From Roridomyces roridus (Eukaryota > Basidiomycota > Agaricomycetes > Agaricales > Mycenaceae): a stretch of 64,000 nucleotides of DNA. This document shows, piece by piece, positions 10,033 through 21,469 of the stretch. The notes under the pieces are model-generated. The model searched no databases. It had not been told where the DNA came from and worked only from the letters and a program-made list of their open reading frames with translations. The position numbers and the translations under genes are program-made. Within the stretch, counting starts at the first letter, position 1. Each line of letters begins with the position of its first letter. The stretch is from positions 62,001 through 126,000 of the forward strand of contig JARKIF010000044.1 of assembly GCA_029378245.1 (NCBI GenBank), in the 5' to 3' direction.

Positions 10033-13000
10033 TTAGACAGATCCGTTCAACCTAATATCCCTGCTACTCGCCCCTACAGCGATACCAATCTTCCCATCCG
10101 GAACCTCCCAACTCTGCGTAACGACATTCCAAAACGAAAAGTCGAATTTGGAAAGCTGCATAGTGACTTGTGTGCTCTGTCCGGGCTCGATGAAGACGCT
10201 GTCGAATCCCTTGAGCATACGAGGAGGAGAGCCGGTCGAGGCTGGTAAAGCGACGTAGAGTTGTGGAATCTGGCATTTCATGAGCGCATGTTCTGTGTTT
10301 CGAGTGAAAAGACTGACTTCATGCCCTGCCACCAAACCCGTATTCTTGACTGTGAATTTAACGGTGACGACCGGGTCGTGCAACACCGGAGACAAGGAAG
10401 ACCCAGGACCCGTCGGAGGCACCCCTCCTCCATGCGGGGTTCCCTCAATCTCCAAGTTGGAATACGCAAAAGTCGTAAAGGACAGCCCGAACCCAAATTC
10501 GAAGCGCGGGTCGATACCAGCTGCGTCAAAGTGCTTGTAGTCGATGAAGAGGCCTTCAGAGTAGGGGATGGGCAGGATGGGGGCGGAGGATGTGTAGATG
10601 ACTTGCGCGGAGTAGTCCGTGATGCTTTTGCCTATTGTGTAGGGTAGACGACCGCTTGGGTTGTATGCACCGAAGAGGATGTCTGTTACTGAATTTCCCT
10701 GGTATTAAGATGAGAGAGGGAGGAAGTGGAAATGTAAGGACAAGAACGCACCGCTTCTTGGCCGGGGAGCCCGCTCCATACGAGAGCGGTGACTGAAAAT
10801 TATGAACGGTTTAGATTTGTCCCTGCTGTTACTGTGGACTGACCGTTCGGATGGTCGATCCACGCTTCGACGACAACTGGACCAACAGTATTGACGACGA
10901 CGATGGTGTTTTTATTGAATTTCGCAACTTGCTGGACCAGCGCGTCCTGGGTTGGAATATCAGATAACTGAGAGCGTGAATATAGATCAAAAACCAACCC
11001 CGCTATGCCAGGCCTGCAAATCATTTCTGTCCCCGGCGTTACCTGGCGCATCGTCAGTAAAACATCCAACCTTTGACGAGGATAGCATACCTTCGACAGT
11101 GGAACTTTCACCACTATCAGCCGTAATGAAGACGAGAGCCACGTCCTTGCCAGCTGCAACGGTCGCAGCGGCATCCAAATCAGTGTCGCTAAGCGTGGAA
11201 GAGACCGTTGTCCCGTCTTCAGCTGCGCGGGTAGTTATGGCGTCCAATGGCTGCGGACTGTTTTCAATGAATGAATAAATCAAGGAAAGAAAACCAACCG
11301 TGATCAGGTACGGGAAGCTAGCTGTTCCACTTCCCCAGCCTACAAAGTTGAGAGTGAAATTCAACCACATCCCAAGCTACTCTCACCCATAGCCAAGACA
11401 CCGTCGTCACACTGGGAATCAGGACACCTGGACTGATATCGGCAAATAAATCAAGTTGAATGCAAACTTAACACACCCATTGAGTCCACGCGAATTAGGC
11501 CCAGATCCATTCCCAATGATACCGATGCTCGTGAGTTTTCTGAGAGGCAAGGCACCGCCTACATTCTTGAGCAGCACAGTCGACGCTTTGCCGATTTCTC
11601 GAATTAAACTGGAATCCAAAGTGTTCAGAGTCGATGTTGAAAAAGTAGTGGCAACTTGACGGACACTTTGTGATCGCCTTGGACGTCCACTCGTTGGTCA
11701 TCCGGGGCACTGTTGTTGTGCGAGTCGAAATTGACTGGTGGGTATCCCGAGTCCTGGCCGAGGAGGTACCATGCAGCCAACACACGGGTCGCCATGTCCT
11801 ATCTCGCGTGTTCAAACATACCTGGAATATGGTATGCAGACAAAGACGCACATCGATCCGGGATTCCGGTACACTCCCATTTTGAACGGCAGAAACGAGC
11901 GCAGTTCCGAAAAATCTGCATTCGGCGTGATGAGTTCTGAAATGCAAACACCAAGCTGCGACGTACGTTGGACTAGGCATGGTCATCTACATGCAATGAG
12001 AAACAATTGCCAGAAAATGATGGTGGAACTTGCATCGAGTCCAGCCATGACCGCAGGCGCGGTTGAATGCGTCGCTCCCCAATCTGCGGGCAGTCAGAGG
12101 TGTGAATTGAGAACAAAATCAAGCTCCAAAAGCTAACCCGACATCAAGTCTGTTAGATTATGAATGAGAACCACAGCAACTTGAATAGAGTGAGTCTCAC
12201 ATCCTTGGAACCCAAACTCTCCCTTCAGAATACCGTTGATAGTCTTGTCATTTTCACAGGCGTACGTCCCATTGACTATAGATGAAAGTCATTATTTGAC
12301 GAATCAAATGTAGTATCAAATCGTACTCTGATTGTAGCTGCACATGACTGCGACGACGCCGGCTTGGACGCTGCGCAAGAACTAGGTGAGGTAAGTGAGT
12401 AAAAGACAAGCAAGGATTATGAGGGAAGCTCACCGGGATCGAGTAGAGCTCGTGCTGAGTACTGTTGTATACCATGTTGAGTTGAACGATTCGCTGGTTC
12501 AAGAATCAAAACGCACCGGTCATCTACATTGGAAGTCGAAGTCGTGCGGAAATGCTCTTGTTCATTGTTGATAAAGTGTTTCGCCGTTGCTGGTTGGAAG
12601 TTGGATTCAGTAAGCAACCGGAAGCCATGGTAGAATAAATCTGACCTTGAACTCCTTGACTCTGAATACCAATGATAGTTTCGAAAGCCCCTTCACCAGA
12701 TAGGAATGGATCTGCCCCGAACCTAGACCCAGGGTTAGTATGCTGCCTGGAATGCAAGTAACCACGACGCAGACTCACCCCTCCCAGTTCCGCCCAGCAG
12801 CCGGAGCCCGCATGAGGTTCCTTGGCAAATTTCAAGTCAGCGTTTACAGAAGACTCAAGAGGGATAGCGTACATCATCGGCCCCAGCGCGACGTTCACGC
12901 CTTTGCCGCGGAATTCTGCGCCCATGGCTACACCACGCTCTCTCATCAACGTTCGGTTGAACGTAGCTGCTGCATTTATCGCACTACAGATCGTCTCAGT

Positions 13001-13584
13001 GATATTTTGCTGCAAATGAAACGAAAGGCTCACGGGGGGAACGCCGACACGCTGGGGTGCAGCGTTATTATTATTCAATTTGAGCAAGTCGTGCAACAAA
13101 CTCACTTTGACGCAAGACGCACGCCGAGAGGACTATCTAAAATCCAGTCAATTCCGGGTGTTGAGAAACTGGTTCAGAAACGAACCCTCCAAACAAAATC
13201 CAGGGAAATTAATGGAAGCCACCGGATTCGTGTTTCCGATGCACCGCGCTGCATGGCCGACGTCAATAAGTACTCTTGCAGTCCAATTCAGCAGCTGCAA
13301 GCCTTACATGAACCACCTTGTCCTGAACGTCGTGTGAGCCTGCGCTTGAGTTAATAGTAGATAAATACTCGCCCGAGGAGATGTTGACTTTCTCCGCCAG
13401 CGTCATCTGTGTGACCGCCGTCCGAGCCTGAGGATCATTCAATCTGGGCCTTCGAACGCCTTGACGGTTGACCTACCTTGGCATACGCCGCATCCCACTC
13501 CGCCTGACTAGCCTGCCCATTGCACGAAGCAGCCAGCAGGAGTAACACCTGCAGAGCAATCGTTAGGACAGCAGGGAAAGCCAT
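10033..13584 (-). CDS. Secreted GH3 beta-glucosidase, about 20 exons
   Basis: Translating many short exons from the ATG at 13584 gives a signal peptide (MAFPAVLTIALQVLLLLAAS) and then the GH3 order. The markers are QMTLAEKVN, RCIGNTNPVASINFPGFC, DSPLGVRLA, AINAAATFNRTLM, GPMMNLMRAPAAGRNWEGFG, AKHFINNEQEHFR, VMCSYNQ, GYLMSDWGATHS (the Asp of SDW is the nucleophile), VLLKNVGGALPL, the second domain (NAGDRNDLQAWH, TIVVVNTVGPVVVEAW) and a C-terminal fibronectin-III-like domain (PQLYVALPAS) ending GASSRDIRLNGSV. It cleaves terminal beta-D-glucosyl residues outside the cell. One intron (11987-12033) uses a GC donor. The exon between NISSGE and RCIGNT (about 13250-13370) is uncertain, because the Trp usual before this motif is not found. 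All other junctions stay in frame. Confidence 0.88.
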
Positions 13585-13953
13585 TCTGTCTGAGTCGCAC
13601 ACAACGAAACGGGCCGTAGAATTCGCTGTTTAAATGCCTCGAAGGGAGGTCAGGTCATACCCCATAATCCCTGTACAGTGTATATAGCGAGGGCCAGTAG
13701 GAGACATGGCGGAGCCCCGCAGAGCGGTCATGGGGCGGGTTTTCAGCAAATTCAGAGACGCTTTTGAGCTTGGCAGAAGCAAGAGGTGACCTTGTGCTGC
13801 AGTCACGGGAACTGCCCGTGAACGTTCAACTGCAAGATGTGCCTGAGCCGTGATGGCATCACATCGAGCCGAACGCGGCTTCCCTCTCCGAGGTCACTTG
13901 TCCCAGGTCGTACTTACATAGATATTCGATACAGCTTCTAGAAACAGGATCCA
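13585..13953 (-). promoter_or_regulatory. Upstream region of the beta-glucosidase
   Basis: This 369-bp interval lies between the beta-glucosidase start and the 3' end of the sirtuin, both on the minus strand. A TATA-like 'gtatatag' at about 13679-13686 (CTATATAC on the gene strand) is about 95 nt upstream of the ATG. No gene is seen in the interval. Confidence 0.35.
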
Positions 13954-15476
13954 TTACAATTTACCTCCTTCCTTGTTAGATTCATCCTTCTCCGTCTCCT
14001 TTGCCGCCTCTTCTTCGGCCGCCTCATCCTTGTCCTGATCCGTCTTGGACTCGGACTCGTCCAGCTTGAGCTGACGCCCAATGGCATCTGTGATCGCACC
14101 GACGAGGTCTTCTGCGGTCGCAGGCTCTTTCACCTTCTCCTCCTCGTCCTCTCCCTTGACCTCTCCCTTGACCTCTCCCTCCTCCTCCTCTCCCTCCACC
14201 GGGCTCTTCGTCTTAATCTCCGTCTTGGCCCACAAATCCATCAACTCCTTCTCCCACCCCAACTCCCGACAAAGCTTGCTCACAACCTCATCGCACTTGC
14301 CCAAGAGCACAAGATCGTTCGGCCTCCGTCCAATACTACCAACCCGGTCGAGGTTGATGAGCACGCGGGGGCATGAGGCGCCCGCGCGTTCTGCGAGTCC
14401 AGCGAAGGGTTGTACAGTCAGCGATGTGCCCATTACGATGAGCAAATCAGCCTTTGCAACGTTGGGTATGGCTTTAATGAATTCGTCGGGGAGCTGTATA
14501 CAAAATTGGAGTTTAGTGTTATTCAGGATATGTCAAACCGAGACAATAACGAACCGATTCGCCAAAGAATACGATATCTGGTTTGACGAGTCCACCACAC
14601 TTGCCGCACTTGGGCGTCTCCTTTGCGAGAATCTTGCGCTTCATCTCATCATCGTCGAACGGCTTGTGACAGTCGATGCAGCGCTGCGACGCAAAACTAC
14701 CGTGCGCCTCGATAATCTTGTCGTCTGGCACGCCTGCTATACGTTCTAGGACGTCAATGTTCTGCGGAGCGGTCAGCCTCAGTCTGGGGCCAAATCCGAG
14801 TCACAGACCTGAGTGAAGCATGTGTGAAGAAGCCCGTGCTTTGCCAAGAGACGAATGAACGAATGGGTAATCGTGGGTCGGAATTTGCCTGGGTAGAGCT
14901 CTTGCGCAAGGGTATAGACTGCGTAAGCAATGAGTTAGTCAACAGCCTGGGCAGACGAGAACAGCTCTGCTAACATGGGACGGGGTTCTTTCGAAAGAAA
15001 TTGATCTCGAATACAGCTTCGGGGTACGGGAGGTTGAGTCTGGCTAGATTAGCCTGTACTCGATACGTATTAGCTTAGCTTGCAGAGGAAGTGGAAGAGG
15101 AATGCGCACGTAGAGACCTAGGAGGCGGACTTGAATTCCGAAGAACATGGTGACTAGCAGAACTAACCAGTCTCGGGCGAGCGAAAGTCTGCCGACGTTG
15201 AATAGGACGCCATAAGCAAGACGTTAAGGCCAATGCACACCTGGGATGCCTGCAGCCGTGCTCACGCCTATGACCACATGAGCTCACTACCCTATACATC
15301 GGGAGAAGTTGGGACAAGACTCACCAGCACCAAGCTACCCACCAACCATGAACGGCATACTCCCAGAACAAGTCGAGACGCACCATAAGCACGATATTCT
15401 TGCATTTATCCGACGCGATGTATTCAGCGAGGCTGGGTATGTCTTGCTTCTTGAGCACCTTGGCGTTCTTCGACAT
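13954..15476 (-). CDS. hst2: NAD-dependent protein deacetylase, Hst2/SIRT2-like sirtuin, 364 aa
   Basis: Nine exons (15384-15476, 15325-15334, 15241-15267, 15169-15189, 15110-15117, 14975-15053, 14809-14918, 14555-14761, 13954-14493) sum to 1095 nt, 364 residues. The sirtuin core is complete: [22 protein letters not shown] (NAD loop), [15 protein letters not shown] (catalytic His), zinc cysteines CIDC and [30 protein letters not shown] and LINLDRVG. The C-terminal tail after ELGW is highly acidic (E/K/D-rich), a common Hst2-type feature. It removes acyl groups from histone or cytosolic lysines using NAD+. Exons 2, 4 and 5 are only 10, 21 and 8 nt, so automated models will probably misplace the NAD-binding loop. 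Confidence 0.92.
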
Positions 15477-15713
15477 TGTTTGTTGCTTGTTGTCGGGAAG
15501 TGAAGTAGAGCGTGCTGCGGGTCCGTAGGGAGGTGAGAACACCAGAGGAAGTGTGCGGAGTGGGTATATATGCGAACAGCAGCGATGATTCGTATTCAAT
15601 CAAGAGATGTAAGATAAAAGTCAAGAAGCTGTGAGGTAAGCGCCGGTCCGTTAGGCGCGCAAGGTCTGCGCAAGGTATGTATTGTCCGCAGTCTACGGCT
15701 ACGATAAATAAAA

Positions 15714-17922
15714 CTACTGTGGAGGCTTCCAGTCTTTCAACCACTCCTTCACAAAGAAAATCATCTCCTCATGAATCTTCCGAATATCCTTCGGCTCATC
15801 AGCAAGATTCAGCAATCCCCACTCATCCCAGTGATGCACACCCCCAGGGATGACCTTGAACGGCCTCATCACCGTATCTTCACGCTCCCAAGCGTAGTCA
15901 CTGTGCGGCGTCTGTGGCCTCCACGGATCCACCTCGCCGTCAATGATAGCCAGCCGGTCTGCAGCAATGTCAAAGTCTCCCAGCTCATTCACCACAGTGA
16001 CATTCGGCATCAGAGGTACGGCGAAATGTTTCCCTGGAGGGAAGGCCTGCGTTGCTGGATGAGCATCAAGGGAGGAGCAAGCAGACGGATATGCTGACCT
16101 GGCGGCAGACTTTGGACTCGTACCCGAGGGTGAGCAGCTTGGAGACGATCCGGGGGTGTTCCGCATCCGGAGGGGCCGTCTGATAACAGAGTCAATGTCG
16201 TTCTTCATTTCACAAAGAACGTACGGAGAAGTAGCCCCACTAGAGCAGAGTGAGAATATGACCCAAGATACGAAGGTAACGAGACGAACCTCGGTGCAGA
16301 CTTGGAACAGCCAGAGACGCCAATCCTGACTGAGGTCCGTGTCCTCGTATTTGGTGTCGTTGTAGGTCCCAAAGCACTAACAAACGATCAGCGCCATCAC
16401 CGACAAGTGGACTATCAGCACACCTCCTCTGTGGTGAATCCCTCCGGGCAACGCGACACAATGTGCTGATTCACCATAAGCAACTTCACAAATAATCTCA
16501 TGAAGCAGTGAACGCACCGTCTTGATGTAATTTGCATAGTTGAGGATCGTGAAATCGACCGCCAGGCCACCAGGAAGAGTGAATTTCCGGCGGGGAGAAT
16601 CAATCGGCAGCTCGCTCAATGACGAAACCCCTGCCCCGAACGGCGGTTTGTCGAGGGCTTCGCAAAAGTCATCGAAAGTGGAGGACGCGAAATCGGGGTG
16701 CCAGCACCTGGACTGCCAAGAGCCCAGCGGAGACTCGAGAACAGAGGCAAAGTCATCGTCGTGTCGAAGGCCCCCAAGGCCAAACAGTCTCTTGAGCGGA
16801 CCCTTGAGACGTTTATTGGAGAGGATCGAATCGATCGTCTTGATCGAGTTCTCCAGATGCGCAGAGCAAGCTGGGTCTGCGGCTTTGCGGATGATTTCCA
16901 TGTACTCCCAGTTGAGGATGTCGGCGTGGGTGACACCTGGAAAACATAAGAAGGCAAAAGGAGCAGCCACAGGGTCACGAACCGCTGGAGGCGATGGCGC
17001 CGTAGACGAGGTCCGGATATAGGATCTTCATATGGGCAGCCCGGGCACCAGCATACGACCCCTGTTGTCCGTGAATGAGCGAAGCGGGTGAGAGAGTACT
17101 GTACATACACCGTAGTAGATCCAAGGAGTGTTTGGGGCCGTCAAATCCTCCTCGATATCGGAAAACTTGACGTTGGCCATAAAGTTGGCGCTGTCCGCAG
17201 CCGACTGAGCGTTATTAAGCCATCTTGATTCTTATTGAAGACGAAATTCGTGTATCGCAGGACGAGACACACCTGAGGTTGTCGGTCGTAAAGTCGGGCA
17301 CGGGGATGGATTTTCCTGACGCATGTCAGTACAGGAAAGCGAAGGTGCGAGTAACATACCATAGTACCGGTGTTCCAGAACGATACCAACCCCGCCAGTG
17401 CTGCGGGCAAGTATCTCCATGATACCTAGAGAAGGCTCAACAGGCGAAATGGTCCAGAAGCATAGCACGAACCCGTGTCAAGGAACGGAATTCGGTCCTG
17501 GAGAACGCGTCAAGAGAAAGTCTTCAAGCGAGCAAGACACGCACAATACCACTGGTTTCGCCCCCGTCAAGAACAAATACAGGCCCGCCCTTCTCTGCGT
17601 TGTAATGACGCGTGTTGATCCAGTAGCGCTGCAGCCATGTCGCATTGGACGACTTGTCAAAGTGGTCCAACGGTTGCTGGAACCACTGAGCTTCAAACCC
17701 AGCAGAGTGGCCTTCCTCGTTCTCTGGTGGTGGCCGCACAAAGTCCCCGTCTTGAATGACCAGTTTCGGTTGTGTCGTAGCTGCCGCAGCCGCTGCCGCC
17801 TTGTCGAGTTTCCAGAGATTGACTCCTTGGGCTCCGAGTAGACGCAGCTGCTCCGTGTTTTGAGTAGCGCGAGCTGAGAGACCCAGCACGAGCAATTGCA
17901 GAACGCGTAGTCCCAGGTGCAT
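15714..17922 (-). CDS. Secreted serine carboxypeptidase, peptidase family S28
   Basis: A multi-exon gene starts at the ATG at 17922. It has a signal peptide (MHLGLRVLQLLVLGLSARA) and the family start FQQPLDHFDKSSNATWLQRYW, GGPVFVLDGGETSG and GIVLEHRYYG. The serine nucleophile is in GSYAGARAAHMKILYPDL, read at about 17020-17060. The catalytic Asp is in DGEVDPWRP and His in PGGVHHWDEWG. The C-terminus is EEMIFFVKEWLKDWKPPQ. S28 enzymes (prolyl carboxypeptidase, DPP II and fungal acid prolyl peptidases) cleave after proline in acidic surroundings. Length and motif order fit the family. An alanine-rich run (KAAAAAAATT) follows the signal peptide. The gene is divergent from the unknown gene at 18103. 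Confidence 0.88.
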
Positions 17923-17944
17923 GGTGGTGAGATAACGAGAAACG

Positions 17945-17965
17945 GTAGCTGCTTACATACGCGCC
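17945..17965. promoter_or_regulatory. 21-bp element shared by two divergent promoters (copy 1)
   Basis: A 21-bp word that begins gtagctgctta and ends acgcgcc occurs here and, base for base, at 22300-22320. Both sites lie just upstream of a minus-strand start and within a head-to-head interval. It may be a transcription-factor site or a remnant of a duplicated promoter. Confidence 0.45.
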
Positions 17966-18102
17966 GCCGCGGCTGTCTCCGCCCACGATGCTCGTTTTCT
18001 TGTGCTACGATGCTCTTCAGCTTCAGCATGTCTCTGTCTCTGTACCCTATGTAACGGAATCAATCGACTTCTCGGAACCCCTGTTTTTGAACCCCTTCAC
18101 TC

Positions 18103-20213
18103 ATGTCTACTCCTCCACGACGTTCTGGTCTGAGAGAGCGCAAGCCGCGGCCGGCCTCTACCGTGGGATCGTCTTCGCCCACTAAAAAGAAGCGCACTTC
18201 TACTGGCGGAGACTTCAAGAACAAGAGGTCGAAAGTGGAAGTGGATGACGAGGAGCTCTATCCAATGTCGGAAAAAAACACTTTGTCTTGCAACGGCTTG
18301 ATCTGGCTTTTGCCCTTTGGAGTACTTCCAAGGTCTTTGAAGTCTCGGCAGAGAGACTTTCAACCTGTCTCAAGCCACTGGAAGAGACAGTTAGGGTTCC
18401 AAGCGGTCCGAAGGTTTGCCTGCAGTTCCAAGCAGTTCCAAGCAGTTGCAGCTCAGGCAGATCAAACGCCGGATCAACTCAATCAACAGTTCAAGAGCAC
18501 CATCATATTGATATAATCATTGAGAATGATCCGTCTTTGTCACACTGGATGATAAGCTCGTTTTCTGGCACTATGCTCCAACCGGTACCTCGAACAAGCT
18601 ACAAAACTCAGGTCATGACCTATGGAGTTTTGGCATACGCATGTATACACATGACGTAGTCACTTGTCAGCTTGGTGGAGTGAATCGGCAAGCGAGAGAG
18701 AGTGACTCATCAAAACCGATGTGCAATCAGTCATCTTGGTGTTCCGAACACCGCGTCTTCAGACGGCAAATTCCTATTTTTGATCGCATTTGACACGGGT
18801 GCTTGAGAGGGTTTGTAACGATGCTGCTGGTTTGAAAGCAGTTGCAAGATTCTGACCTGTGCGTAGCAAGCCACAGTTAGGATTGGAACCTTGGAACGGC
18901 TTGGAACAGGTTGCCCGCCGGTCCAAGTCAAATCAGATTTTTCCGACAAAGTGATCCGCGGTTCGAGAAAATCGACCGCCTCTTGGGGCCCAATGCCAGA
19001 AATTTGATCAAACAAGCTGTTCTCTATGAATTTTGTGGAGTAGTAAGCGCCTTCACCGCGAATCTTCGCCCTGGTTGACTCTCTCTCTCTCTCCAGCGCT
19101 CCCGGGCCTATACATTCGCAGATGTTTCTCCCGAGGTTCTGGACACGTTCGTTCACCAGCCGGACCCGGGCTTACGGTACGAGATCTCCCTTGGGGAACG
19201 TCCAAGCATAGATGCCCTGGAGGGCGCATCGAAAACCCCGGCCGAGCGTCTCTCGGACGACGACTATTTCAAGAAAAAGCTGGATGAGCTACAAGGCTCG
19301 CCACACGTCCGAAACGTCGCTCGTTATCTCTCTGTGGATGCAAGTATTACCCTGGATCTCCAGTGCTGCTACCGCTAACGAGTGCAAAGCTCGTTAGAAG
19401 TGTCCCACCGAACGTCTCGGAGCTGTAGCGTCCCGATTTGGTACGTGAGCCTGGCAGTTGTTATCATCTTGCGCTGAAGGCAGTTCCAGCTGCAGAACGC
19501 GTAAATCACGGTGAGGAACACGATAAACTGGTGTTCAGCCCTCCTGACATTCGGCAGGGTGTTTACTCCGAAATATGGAAGGCTATACAGGGGGAAACAC
19601 GATTAGAATGTGACAGTAGCAGCCAGCAATGGCTCAATGGACGTGGAATCACGGTCTCAAAGCATCGCCCAGGATGTCGCCGAACTCTGTCGGAGGTTCG
19701 TGCGCTTGTTCCCCTCATACTGCAGCTAAAACACCTGGAAACGAACAGCAAGAAGGACTCGTTCGTCAACGTCCTCACCGACGGTGAACAGTGGCGATTT
19801 ATCCACATCCGCCGGACTAGAGCTAATCGCGAGCAATTCGACGATATGCCATTCACTTGCACAATGTCATTGCCATTGGAGGTCCGATTTCCTAAACACG
19901 GAATGCCTGTGCTTAAGCTGCTTGTGGCTGCGGTACGTCGAGGGCGCACACGACCTGTCTTTGTGCTAACATGGATCTCAGATGCTCGGAGACGTAGACG
20001 AGTTCCCGCTCTTGGCGAGAATGTTTCAAGCAGAGTTGCGCGCCGTAGTATGGAACAATGGCTTTATATTTCACTTCAAGTATGTAGCCCAAAGGGTAGT
20101 GATTTGCTTATACGCGCCTTCACGACAAAGCTCTTGGTTCCCATGAATGGACTCAGGGCAAGCGTTCAGATGCGCATGCAAAACGCACCCCGTACGATGC
20201 GCCATGGCCCTAA
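18103..20213 (+). pseudogene. Unknown gene split by an inserted element
   Basis: From the ATG at 18103 the frame encodes a basic, nuclear-looking N-terminus (SGLRERKPRP, SPTKKKRTSTGG, KNKRSKVEVDDEELYPM) and then enters the 675-bp element at 18279-18953. Immediately after the element a protein-like frame resumes (DPRFEKIDRLLGPNARNLIKQ...). It continues through a spliced exon (YTFADVSPEVLDTFVHQPDPG, LSDDDYFKKKLDELQGSP), then SFVNVLTDGEQWRFIHIR and MLGDVDEFPLLARMFQAELRAVVW. The end is not certain; a stop near 20213 fits one splice choice and would overlap the 3' end of the F-box gene. I do not recognise the family. Exon junctions between 19330 and 19520 could not be closed without a stop, so it is treated as broken. 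Confidence 0.45.
18279..18953. mobile_element. Candidate non-autonomous DNA element (MITE-like)
   Basis: CACTTTGTC at 18279-18287 and its exact reverse complement GACAAAGTG at 18945-18953 bound a 675-bp AT-richer stretch with no convincing ORF. The sub-terminal parts resemble each other loosely ('ttccaag' and 'ggaac' runs, 'cagttagg'). Protein-like frames abut both ends. No clear target-site duplication is seen, which lowers confidence. Confidence 0.4.
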
Positions 20214-21350
20214 CAATAATTGCTTGGGCGAGAAGGGAGACGTAGCATCTTCTTGCGCAGTAGCAGGAGAGTCCTCCTTTGAGAGGGAAGGTGAGTTCTG
20301 CTTGAGGACGGGTGGAAGGTGCTCTTCTGGGGCGGGAGGAAGGTCAGGCTGGAGGACGAGAGGAGAGTCCTCCTTTGGGACGAGAGGCTGGACAGGAGGA
20401 GGGTCCTCTTTCGCCCAAGCGCCAGGAATGTCGCTACCTATAATGCCCCACTCCGTAGTCTGCGCAAGGCGTCGAAAGACAATCCTGTCTCTGATCTCGG
20501 CGTCTACCTCCGACGGGAGATCATCCACTCCAAATGCCGCCGTCGACTCGATACACTCCAATTCAGGGCACATGGTGCTCAAGAATGCGACGAAATCGGC
20601 GTTTGCCTCGCGCACCACGAGTCTCTTGACTGCCGTCAAGTTGGGGAACCTTGACGGTAGATCGATCAGGCTGCGCGGCGGATAGAAGGTACCTCGTGGG
20701 GCATTGACGAGGAGCGCCGGGGGCGGGGAGGTCCAAGCGAATGTGATGTACACATCGGTGAGGCAGTCTGGGTACCAGTCCCCGAAGAAACCGTACACAG
20801 GATCCCGCTCCATATTCCAATACCAGTAGGTCGGGAGGCAGTCGACGAGGACAAAATGGAGGGAGGTGATATTGGGAACCCAGTCGCATATGACGTTCCT
20901 GAGTTTGCCGAGAGGGATGCCGTAGTAGGGGTCTCTTTCGGAGGTCAAAGAGTGCTCTACGACATTCTCCTCGGTTGGGTCTGCGACGTACTTGGCCAGT
21001 TCGGCGCATTGGCTGCCGTACTCATCCTCGTGTCTCTGGTAGATCGAGACGGTGAGGGAGCGACAGTTTTGTGCCAAATACTGTTTCACGTCGGTGATGC
21101 CTGCGAGTCTGAAGGCCAGGCCGGGAGAGCGACAGTTTTCGAAGAGGTGCACCATGAGGGACTGGGAGGTTGCCCAGACATCACGAAGAATAATGGGGAC
21201 CACAATGCTCAGCCATTCGCGGCTGACTAGCATCCAGCTAGTCATCGAATACGCGTGTCGATGACTGCTAGTCGAAAGACAATGCCAGCCATGGCGTAGG
21301 ATGAGCTCGACCAGCTCTGGAGGGAGCATTTGAGACAGGAAATTAATCAT
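20166..21350 (-). CDS. F-box-like protein, 394 aa
   Basis: A single exon from the ATG at 21350 (a second start is possible at 21329) begins with an F-box-like LPPELVELILRHGWHCL and continues SWMLVSREWLSIVVPIIL. This is the arrangement seen in the large basidiomycete F-box/hypothetical families. The body has leucine-rich-like segments (LRNVICDWVPNITSLHFVLVDCLP, FPNLTAVKRLVVREANADFVAFL, CPELECIES), as in substrate-binding regions of SCF ubiquitin ligase subunits. The last ~90 residues are a Pro/Glu/Ser repeat (KEDSPLVLQPDLPPAPEEHL, KEDSPATAQED), probably disordered. The frame is open upstream into the dephospho-CoA kinase gene, but that part is the wrong frame of the latter. Substrate unknown. 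Confidence 0.7.
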   Translation of the reverse strand: MINFLSQMLPPELVELILRHGWHCLSTSSHRHAYSMTSWMLVSREWLSIVVPIILRDVWATSQSLMVHLFENCRSPGLAFRLAGITDVKQYLAQNCRSLTVSIYQRHEDEYGSQCAELAKYVADPTEENVVEHSLTSERDPYYGIPLGKLRNVICDWVPNITSLHFVLVDCLPTYWYWNMERDPVYGFFGDWYPDCLTDVYITFAWTSPPPALLVNAPRGTFYPPRSLIDLPSRFPNLTAVKRLVVREANADFVAFLSTMCPELECIESTAAFGVDDLPSEVDAEIRDRIVFRRLAQTTEWGIIGSDIPGAWAKEDPPPVQPLVPKEDSPLVLQPDLPPAPEEHLPPVLKQNSPSLSKEDSPATAQEDATSPFSPKQLLLGPWRIVRGAFCMRI

Positions 21351-21469
21351 CCCCCCTGTTTCGCTACTAACATGAGTCGCTGATGCTCGGAGTATTGGCG
21401 AGAATGTCTTACCTAGACAAGTGGAGAGCAGATGGTCTAAGTAGTGTGAACCGCGGTGCAGACTTGAGT

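Noticed and set aside
18731..19156. 141-codon minus-strand ORF
   Set aside because: It lies antisense to the protein-like exons after the inserted element and has no recognisable content.
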